Origin: Smittium mucronatum
Lineage: Eukaryota > Kickxellomycota > Harpellomycetes > Harpellales > Legeriomycetaceae
Direction: 5' to 3'
Assembly: GCA_001953115.1 (NCBI GenBank)
Contig: LSSL01000292.1
Location: forward strand, 1-16,970
Length of the DNA: 16,970 bases
Shown piece by piece: positions 8,713 to 16,970 of this stretch. The first letter of the stretch is position 1, and each line of letters opens with the position of its first letter. The notes beneath the pieces were generated by a model. The model did no database searches. It was not told the DNA's origin and saw nothing but the letters and a program-made list of their open reading frames with translations. The translations under genes were made by a program, and so were the position numbers.

Positions 8713-9035
8713 TTAGATGCCCATATCCATGTCGAATTCACATTTCCATGCTTTATCAATTTCCAGCTCATGCTTTAATAAATATATGCCGACCAGTGTT
8801 GATAATCGATAAGAAACAGAAGTGCCATTGGCCATTTCATGATATCGAATACGCTCCAGTCCGAAAGCGGTGGCTAAAAAGGAAAAAGACCAAAAAACTG
8901 CATTAGCCTCAAACCATTCATCCCTCTTTTTTTCTTTTTTTTTTTTTTACGCAGAATTTATTATCATTCATCCCTCTTGCTACACATTTCATGTAAAAAT
9001 TGCTCACCTTCAACACCATTTAGTGAATAATTAGA
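8713..9035 (-). pseudogene. Second decayed integrase-like fragment, broken by an insertion (inferred)
   Basis: The minus strand is open from 9035 to 8967 (23 codons, then TGA at 8964-8966) and again from 8946 to 8716 (TAA at 8713-8715). Between them lies a 50-bp insertion. If it is discounted, the two parts share one frame of 90 codons without a stop. The later part includes ATAFGLERIRYHEMANG followed by RLSTLVGIYLLKH, which resembles the FGI.RI...YHP.ANG..ER..RTLVG..RKH region of Ty3/Gypsy integrase cores. The Pro and the ER pair are degraded. Upstream, KRDEWFEANAVFW could be the D-G-x-F block in decayed form. It stands upstream of another integrase-like relic, so two element copies may be present. 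Chance open frames of this length occur, so confidence is moderate. Confidence 0.38.
8915..8978 (-). mobile_element. Tiny poly(A)-tailed retroposed insertion with 14-bp direct repeats
   Basis: The 14-bp string CATTCATCCCTCTT occurs at 8915-8928 and again at 8965-8978. Between the copies, read on the minus strand, lie about 16 nt including AATAAA, then CTGCGT, then 14 A, one G and 7 A running into the next repeat copy. A poly(A) signal roughly ten nt before a poly(A) tract, bounded by a direct repeat, is the signature of a 5'-truncated mRNA or LINE end inserted by target-primed reverse transcription. The last two T of each repeat may belong to the tail. Removing one repeat copy plus insert (50 bp) joins a reading frame that is broken now. 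The structure is seen directly; the mechanism is inferred. Confidence 0.6.
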
Positions 9036-9122
9036 TTAAAGTTCATGGAGAACTACTCATAGTGGAAAGTGCTTTCTTTTTTTTTTATGTGGGAACTCGA
9101 TTGAATGTATGATTCGATTACC

Positions 9123-9144
9123 TTTTCCCGTTTTCCGTTTTCCG
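9123..9144. repeat. Short tandem TTTTCC(C)G repeat
   Basis: Three near-identical units: TTTTCCCG, TTTTCCG, TTTTCCG, followed by CGCC. It is a G+C-richer patch in AT-rich DNA. It does not match the E2F/MBF consensus exactly, and no gene starts nearby. Confidence 0.7.
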
Positions 9145-9633
9145 CGCCTCAAACCCTGAGACGGCTTAAAATGAAAGCATTCGATATATAGCCGTAATCA
9201 AAAGCGAGAAATTCTATAATGCAAAAAACAGTATTCTTCGTATTTTTGGGGTAATTAAATTCTTTATTGCCGGATTTAGTGCTATTAGAGTCTTTGACTC
9301 TCAATCGGTTAGAGTTTATTATAATTTTAAAAGATGCTACATGTCTATTTACAGCTTAGATAATTAAAGTGGCAAATTTTTATTCTATGGTTTTCCGATT
9401 GAAAATCAACTCTTTCTCAAATCACAGTGAGTTGATATTGGAAAAAATTTATAATTTATAAATTACATCACTGAAGGGCAATGTATACCTCGTTATCCGC
9501 TAATTTGTATACTTTTCGTGTTTTTTTTTATGAGAATTAATCATATCTAATGTATTACATCAAATTACTGATCCCAGTTTAGCAAGACCAATCATCATTT
9601 TTATTTTTATTTCAGAAACCGCCGCTTAATAAA

Positions 9634-9892
9634 TTAATTGAATGTTACACGCAATCTGCCTTGACGGAAATATCTTTTTGTTTTTTTATAGCAATTATCA
9701 GCTTCATATAACGGAAACTGATTAGGTTTAATACGTGTCATAAGCATTATATTGTTGGACATAATCACTCTAGTATTTAATCTAATAGTATACTATATTC
9801 ATTCCATTTAAAACTATAGCTTGGAAGATTAGATATTTGAGTGCTGTGACGTATAATTTATTACTTTTGCATTTTTCTCCAACTGTCTTCAT
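9634..9892 (-). pseudogene. Coding-like fragments after the first zinc-finger-like relic
   Basis: Two minus-strand frames. One starts with ATG at 9892 and runs 36 codons to TAG at 9782-9784, with MKTVGEKCKSNKLY near its start, which could be the degraded V..C..C...K end of an integrase zinc domain. The other is open from 9792 to 9637 (52 codons, TAA at 9634-9636), with PNQFPLYEADNCYKKTKRYF and no firm family match. Their place between the zinc-like relic and the later core-like relic fits a decayed integrase. Each alone is compatible with chance. Confidence 0.25.
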
Positions 9893-9916
9893 TTAATGTG
9901 AACATTACTATACCAA

Positions 9917-10174
9917 TTAACCCTTCCAGAGCCCATGGTACAAAAATATGACTTTCCCTTTATGCCCTATGTATTCACTAAATTGAATATATCTGTATAC
10001 CATTGGATAAATCAGCAGATCATTTAGATTGAAGTTGTCGATATACACATATAGTAGGGGTAAGGCAAGTACTCCGGCCCGGAATGAGTTGGCACTGCTA
10101 GATTTATTGCACTTGGAATTCTCCCCCTTCTCAAAAAAAAAAAAAAAAACACGCTCTAATTGCGGATTGAATTT
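9917..10174 (-). pseudogene. Decayed RNase H end, tether and integrase zinc-domain start, Ty3/Gypsy-like (inferred)
   Basis: The minus strand is open from 10174 to 9920 (85 codons, TAA at 9917-9919) with no suitable early ATG. A 17-base homopolymer (10134-10150) is translated as Phe. After it come KGENSKCNKSSSANSF, which resembles the Y..GKEN..ADALSR end of Ty3 RNase H, then NFNLNDLLIY, recalling the short strand before the zinc domain, then YIGHKGK (GHKG at 9956-9967) and LYHGLWKG, recalling the GH.G...T......WKGM part of the HHCC domain. The interval from the KGEN block to GHKG is about 56 residues, in the usual range. The order of three motifs is the main support. The upstream His of HHCC is not clear. 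Confidence 0.42.
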
Positions 10175-10272
10175 TTATGTGGAATGGTTGTTATTAATTT
10201 TATTCATCTCTCACCTCGATTCAACTATTATTTTATTGGATATTTCTGTTGGTTTTGGTTTTTTATACCTCA

Positions 10273-10419
10273 TTAATGAGATATTTTTGGCTTGTTTATC
10301 CGATCATTATACGCATTCTTTGCATTTTTGGGCAAAGACTGGTTGCTCAAAAAAATGTATATATTTTTTGGGAATGGGTATTTTTTATATTTCGTAGCCG
10401 AATTACACAGATCCCATTG
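10273..10419 (-). pseudogene. Decayed RNase H-like fragment, Ty3/Gypsy-like (inferred)
   Basis: A minus-strand frame open from 10419 to 10276 (48 codons, TAA at 10273-10275) begins QWDLCNSATKYKKY and continues with IYIFLSNQSL and NAYNDRINKPKIS. Ty3/Gypsy RNase H domains carry, in this order, E.EL.A...A..KY, then a strand ending TDH.SL, then N.RI.RW. Here TDH is degraded to LSN and RW to NK. It lies directly upstream, on its strand, of the KGEN and GHKG relic, as in a real pol gene. The reverse transcriptase part, expected at higher coordinates, is not recognisable in the AT-rich block. Confidence 0.45.
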
Positions 10420-13400
10420 TTAAATTTAATAAGCAAAAACACCTCATTATTAAACGTCTTTTATTTTCAATTTATGTAGAGAATCCTATCCTTTTTATAA
10501 ATAATTGAATAATGAACCTAGTACCTTATATTTTTTATAAATATATCACCCGTAATTTATAAATATAAACGAGCTATTCATTGACTTGGTTTTAATACCA
10601 TCCAGCTACAGTTATTTTTTTATACTCTAAGCGTATCAAAAATAAAATCTAAAAAGCTTCTTAGTTTAATTTCAACGATGATTGTCTTTTAAATATTATT
10701 AATTTTATCACGGGGTATAGCGCTGTTAGAGTGGAGAAATAATATATTGATATTTTTCGGTGGTTAGGAGGGGGGAGGGATTGATATTTTTATAAAAATT
10801 GTTTTTTTAATAAAAATATGTATTCCTATTTATAATTTTTAAATTGCATTTAGCATATCTATCGATCTAGGCATCATTTGGTATATTTTTACCGGGTTTT
10901 CCAATATCAAGCTGTATAATAAATTAGAATATGTTTATATTTATAAAATCAAATCAAATCAATGGGTGATTTTTTTATTTTATCTTTATTTTACTGAAAA
11001 AATTGAAAAAAAAAAAAAAGTTTTTATTTTAAAGTTTATTTTTTCGTACCGTGAAATTTTCCATTACCTGAATTAATCAAGCATGTAAAAAAAATTTTAA
11101 AAAATTTTTTTTTAAAAAATAAATAATGAATATATTGAAGAGGAAAAAAAGCAATTTTATTGCTATTTAATATTAAGCTTGGTTTAATTCTCTGGGATTT
11201 TTATTTAATAAACATTTTAATCGAATAATTAGTGGCGTTTCCTTAAATTCACACTTTAGAATCTTTGAAATTAAAATCATATTTCAAAATCTGAAAATAT
11301 CCTCTACTTTTTTTAATTAATAATGCAAAAATTGGTTTATGCTACAACAAAATTCTTTTTTCTCTTACTAAACAGATTTTTTATAAATTTTAAAATTTTT
11401 AGAATACTTTAATAAACTATTAATTTATAAATGTGTAAATATACATATTATTAATTATGCTTTAGAATGCTAAATTAGCAATGAAAAATATATATTCTGA
11501 GAGTTCCTATAATTAGATAAAAACTTGATCGTTAAATTTCCAAGAAAAACATGTTTTTTTTTCTGAAAAAAAAAACTAATAGATAAAACCCAAGTGATCC
11601 ATGAGTTTCAAAAAAAAAAATTATTGATTTTTTTTTTTTTTAAAATCCCAATATAATTTGAATTTTATGGGCTGAACCCTTCCCATTAATTTCCCATATA
11701 AAATAAAACTCTTTTATAATAATTTAAAAATAAATATGAATTTTTTTTTATAAGATATAGTGATGTAAAAATCGTTGGCTAAAATATATTCAAATTTTGT
11801 AGGAGCTACTAATAGAAAAACCTTACTAAAAGTCGAATTAAAATTTTCTTCTAGTTATTTTTTTAAAAAAAAAAAAGTTTTAAATTGATTTCAGAGGTGT
11901 TTTCGGTTTTAATTTTAAACTTGAGTTAGTATTCTATCAAATTTATAACAAATTATTAAAATTTAAATGGATTTTTTCCAAAAAAAAAAACTGGAAAAAA
12001 TATATGGAACCTGGGAAAATCCGACATCTTTGGAAAATATGTTCCGAATCTATTTTTTACCATTTTTTTTCTGTCATCTAATTTTGAGAAAATTCCCTAA
12101 AAAATTATAACTCGGTTTTATTGGTTGGTTTTTTATTATTTCATTCATTCATTTGCTACACCAATAAACGATTTTTTATTTTTTATTCTACTTTGGGACC
12201 CAGGAATATTCAAAAGCTCTTTTTTTTTTCTAGTTAATTTTTTCTAATTGATGCTTAAATAAGCTTCTCCAATTATTAGAAATATATTAAATCGAATGTT
12301 TTTGACTATAGAATAGTGATAACTATAACTTAACCGCTATCGCTGAAAGGGTAAAAATGGGACATATATATTCGATAAAATCTTTGTGAAATTAAGAAAG
12401 AGTCATTTTAAAAAAAATATTGGAAATGTTACTACATCTTAAGCTTAGTTTTATCCAAAAGAAAAAAAAAACTGATTTTTTTACTTCAAAAAAACTTCGC
12501 GGAATTTTTCCGAAATTTATGGGAAAAAATTACTGTTAAAAAATATGATATATCATATTCTCAAGTATTTATGGAATTTAACACATTATATATATTTTTT
12601 ACGGACTATTTCCACCGTTTATCGCCAACCAATTAAAAAAATTTTAATTTTTTTTCCGAATTACACATTAATATTGAATAAAATGCAACAGACTTATTAA
12701 ATTATTTTTATAATTAAAAAATATGATTTTACCGAAAAATTATATATCGATTTTAATGGTATCAATTCAGTAACAAAATAAGATAAGACATAAACATATT
12801 GTGTATTTCAAAAGATTAAAAATCGGTTGATCCTTCATCGAATTTAATTTAGTGACTAAATTTTAACTAGTGAATTAGTATTTCAGAAAGCTATAATTAA
12901 AAAATTTTGAAATTATTTTTAAAATATTTTTTTTAAAATATATAAAATCTCCGTAGGATCAGTGCTTAAATTTTAAAGAAATCTTCATAAAATAAAATTA
13001 GTTTTCTTTAAATATAGATAAAAATTATATTTTTGGGTTTTATTTAAAAAAAAATATTATTAATACTAATTGATTCTCCGCAATTAAATGACAGTTCTAT
13101 TCTTTTTTTTTAAAAAAAAAGGATATATTTAAAAATATAATTTTGTATAAGTGAAGCAAAAATATTCACTAATTAAAAATAAATGACCTAAAATAAATAA
13201 TTTTAAGTTAAAAGCATATTTTTTTTAATTTGAAAAAAAATAATTTTAATAAATAGTCTCATATATATATTATTCCTAAAAACTATTGATTATATCAAGC
13301 CAAAAAATATTAGGAAAGTTATACTACTGTAAATTTATATTAAAATTATTATTTTTTGGAATTATATATGTACTGCTTTTATTCAAAAATAATTATTAAT

Positions 13401-15277
13401 ATATGTTTAGCTTATTTTTATTTGAGAACCTCAACAAAGTTATTTTAGTGAAATTATCATAATCAAGTAGTTTTAAAAAATTAAATATTAGAAATGCGTA
13501 ACTTTTTTGAGTTATATCCAATTAAGTGGGAATTTTTTTCTATTCGAAATGCATTAAAAAATGGTTTCAAATTAATTAAATATGATATTTTAAATTTAAT
13601 ATTATTTTATAATATAAAATTTAGTAACTAAATATTTAAAACGTGGCAAATAAATATTAGAAATTATTTAAAATAAACGGTGTTATTTTTTATTAAATTC
13701 CTTAAATGTTCTATATTTGAATTACTGTATTTATATAACAGTATCAATGAGGTGATTTGAGCTACTTTAAATTAAGTAAATATTCATTTTTAAACAATTA
13801 AAAATAGTAAATTACATAATAAAAGATAAAATTTATATTGGATAATACTATTTAATCGTTGATTCTCCAATTAAGTACTTTTTTTTGAAAATATCATCTA
13901 TTCTATCTAATAGATAAGAAAAAAATCCTGAATTCATTAAAATAAATGTTTTTTAGTAAGAATAAATTGAATACCATCTTTGAAAGCAGTCACTTCTACA
14001 TTTTTTTTTTACGTATATCCTGGTTTTAAATTATATCAAAGAATAAAATGTCAAATTCTTGGTTATTAGAGAATTTAAATTACGAATAAAAAATTCTTAT
14101 CTAAAAAAATTATTAATTTTGATTAATTTTGTGTTTTACTCTATCTTTATTTGCTTGAAGTGGATTTAGTTTTCTATTGCTCGTTTTTTTAATTTTTTTA
14201 AAAAAGCACATTTTTGAAAATAATATCAGGTATGCAATATTATTCCATATTAATTCTGTTATTAATTAAATTTGGGTTATTATAAAAAAAATTGACTTGC
14301 TATTGGCATACTTTTTCTAATTTTCTAACTCAATTTTTTCAAAATCAATTCAAAATTACTAAAAAAAGTTGATTTTTGCGTAATTGGACCTATATATCCA
14401 ATTAAGTTTTGATAATTTTTTTTAGTCCGATAAATTCAAAATACCTTAAAAATAAGGGGTTTTCAAGAAATTGATTCATTATAAGCTTTAGTTACTATAA
14501 TTTCCCTAATATATTAGAGTTATAATTTTTACGAATTTTATTATACTGATAATTATTAAAAAAAATTATAGCCTATTGTTTACATATTTAAAAAATTTTG
14601 GCCTTGGAAAGAAATTCCCATATAGCATGAAAAACAGGGTTATGATAACAAAAAAACCCTGATATATTTAGTAATATCCTAATTTTGATGGTAGAACATT
14701 ATTCTGTTCAAAAGATTACTAAATTGAAAAATTCCATAAAAATTGATGGTAAAAAGGGTATAATTTCACCATGAAATTCAATAAATCCATAATGATTATT
14801 TTATAAGCTTTTTAGTTTTTATAGATTTTTTTAAAAAATACTGTATAAAATTTTGGGCGAAAATAGGCTACTAGTGCAATAAGTTAGATTATTTCAATAT
14901 TTTAATATTTTGCCCAAAAAAAGAGCTAAATGTGAAACGTGTTTAATTTTATGAATTAGGTTGAAACAATTAAAAATTTATTTGTAAAATGATATGATTT
15001 ATGGTAATAAATAAGAGAATATGTTTCAAATTAAACTTGATATACAAAAAAAAACCAAAATTTATCGAAATACAGGTTTAATTGAAGTAAAAAGGCATTC
15101 ATTTTATCCGAGTTTTTTCTCAAAAAAATTTATATTGAGAGTTGTGCGTGTTTTATATTAATATTTATTTTATTATATGATTTTTTTTCTATTGATTTAT
15201 TTCATGCATCAATGATAATTACATGATTTTTAGAAAAAAAGATTATACATAATAATATGAAACTCTCCCTCCAAAAT

Positions 15278-15294
15278 TATATATATATATATAT
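15278..15294. repeat. (TA)n microsatellite
   Basis: Uninterrupted alternating T and A over 17 bases within the AT-rich block. No function is indicated. Confidence 0.9.
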
Positions 15295-16939
15295 TAAAAA
15301 ATTTATCAATTTAAAATTTGAAAAAATCTAAAATTAAATTTTAAAATATATTTATAAAGATCGTAGTTAAATGGGGTGTCAGATTATAATTTCAAAGGTT
15401 CAATAGATGGAGCTCAAGTTATCGATGCTATAAACAGATTCAGTTTTGAAGTTGGGTAATAATTTTGAAATATAAACAACCGAAAACGATAGATATTTTG
15501 AATATCTCTCTGATTAAGAAGTAAACAATTTAACGATATTTAATTTAAAATCATTTAACAATATATTATCTTTAATAAATTATATCTTTCCGAAATTAGA
15601 ATTAAAAAGTGTATAAAACCAAACTTTTACTTAAGGGCTTTTTTTTGGTGTTTTTATACTATTTAAAGGTATACACAAAATTTTAATATTTATACCTGTC
15701 ATATGGAATGAATTCAGGCTTGGAACGAAAATTTATAATGAGTATATTAAACTAGATAAAAAACGATTTTTTTTTTTTTTAGTTGAAATAAATAAGACTA
15801 AAAGATCTCTTGATAAACTTTATTTCTCTTACTTTCCAGATGTCGCATTATTAATCTAAGCATCTATTCAATAGTTCTCAAGATTTACCACAGATTTCAA
15901 AGATTCTAAAATATTATTTTCAGAAAAGCATAATAAATACTGCGTAAAAAGATTTTTCACTCAAATTCCAGATGGGAGAGTAATAATGGTGAGCAAAATA
16001 AATTTTGGATTGATAAATAATTCCAATAAAATTTCAGGGAGGTTTGATATATAAAAAAAATTCTTTTGAAAAATACAGAAGAACTTATTTTTTATAAACC
16101 GAAATATTAATATATTATAACAGATTTATTTTATATAAGAATTAATAGGTATTTAGCTAGTATATTACCAATAAAAGGAACAATCTTTAAACGATTTTAT
16201 TACAAAAACAGTGTAAAGTTATCAAGTTTGAGGATTATTTATGAAAAATATTAAGGTAGGAAAAGAAAACTTTTAGGTTATACAAGGTTGAAATTTTGAA
16301 CCAAAATCGATACCAATGAGGATATTTATGACATCTGTATACGCCTTAAAAATTTAAAAAATTTATTGCATCCATTAATAATAATTACCTATAATGAAAA
16401 TTCCAATTTATTTTCTTTAAAAAATTAAGTATTTATTCTTATATTAACCAGTTCAGTTTAAATAAAATTTCATTCAAAAAAATTACACTTTACGTTTTAT
16501 TTTTACTTAAAGAAGAGCTTTTTATGTTTAAAAAATTATCATAATTAAATAATTAAATAAAAAAATTCATAACAAGCGTTGATATTGTAATTATAAATTA
16601 TTATTTAATTGGATATATTTAAATCACAATTAGTTTTAAACCATAGTTAGAAGATTAAAAATGGTTATTTAACTTTTTATTGAACTTGAAATGAACTAAG
16701 TTTGAATTATCATAAAAATATAACTATAAAAGGGTAGATTTTTGAAATATTGAAACTCATGCTTTCTGTAACAACAAAAAAGTTTAATATTAATCCATAT
16801 TGATTGTTGGTACCATTTATTTAATAGACCCTTATATCATAGAAAGTCTATATCTGTTTGAAAAAAATAAAAAGAATAAATAAATGGAAATTTTATTGCT
16901 GTCACACACATTAATTATATTTTCTTTGAATTTATATTC

Positions 16940-16940
<1 letters not shown>

Positions 16941-16970
<30 letters not shown>
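16941..16970. repeat. Poly-A and (TA)n at the window end
   Basis: Fourteen A followed by alternating TA to the last base. With the poly-T at positions 1-10, this suggests that the contig ends where low-complexity sequence stopped the assembly. Confidence 0.9.

Larger units (their letters stand above)
10420..16970. other. Extremely AT-rich, gene-empty block
   Basis: From about 10.4-10.5 kb on the sequence becomes far richer in A and T than the gene region, with dense runs of A and T and frequent stops in all six frames. I found no supportable open frame, no tRNA-like B box and no long exact repeat. Mitochondrial origin is unlikely because the block lacks long frames or rRNA-like G+C-richer parts. 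It could be decayed transposon DNA or an AT isochore. It ends in poly-A followed by (TA)n at the contig end. Confidence 0.7.

Noticed and set aside
8935..8954. Polypyrimidine tract plus ACGCAG as a plus-strand 3' splice site
   Set aside because: It is part of the poly(A)-tailed insertion read backwards, and no plus-strand exon follows.
10029..10479. Two overlapping plus-strand frames of 122 and 76 codons
   Set aside because: One begins at TTG and runs through the A17 tract; both are hydrophobic translations of AT-rich DNA opposite the RNase H-like relic.
13513..14407. 15-bp exact repeat TATATCCAATTAAGT at 13513 and 14393
   Set aside because: Matches of this length are expected by chance in DNA so rich in A and T.

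Overview
The window looks like a contig from an AT-rich fungus. The two intact genes are a fungal-type Golgi Ca2+/Mn2+ P-type ATPase (PMR1/SPCA family) with three short GT-AG introns of 75-114 nt, and an intronless cytosolic protein tyrosine phosphatase of the yeast Ptp/Pyp kind. Compact introns in a low-GC genome full of homopolymer runs would suit an early-diverging fungus (for example Kickxellomycotina such as Smittium). That placement is a guess from style, not a measurement. Both ends of the window are low complexity (poly-T at the start, poly-A plus (TA)n at the end), as at assembly breaks. Layout: 1-678 is the 3' flank of the ATPase gene. 679-3747 (minus) is the ATPase, four exons, 931 residues. 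3748-5246 is intergenic, with the ATPase promoter side, a pyrimidine-rich tract on the gene's strand and a small GTCTT microsatellite. 5247-6458 (minus) is the phosphatase, 403 residues. 6459-7490 is AT-rich spacer holding the phosphatase promoter. About 7490-10420 has no intact gene, but the minus strand carries a string of broken reading frames. Several resemble, in the right order, pieces of a Ty3/Gypsy-type pol: the RNase H end, the zinc-binding domain and the catalytic core of integrase. I read this as one or two very old, decayed retrotransposon copies. Inside it is a 50-bp insertion with a 14-bp direct repeat, an AATAAA and a poly(A) tract, which looks like a tiny truncated retroposed insert. 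10420-16970 is a strongly AT-biased block with no supportable gene, only homopolymers and TA repeats. How it works together: the two genes lie on the same strand, head to tail, about 1.5 kb apart, and nothing suggests joint expression. The ATPase loads the Golgi with Ca2+ and Mn2+; the phosphatase probably resets tyrosine-phosphorylated signalling proteins such as MAP kinases. The most notable coding details are a Thr-to-Met change in the ATPase hinge motif TGDGxND and a Ser-to-Val change just before the phosphorylated Asp. The rest of the interest lies in the decayed retroelement region and the sharp shift in base composition after it. No previously undescribed intact system could be supported.
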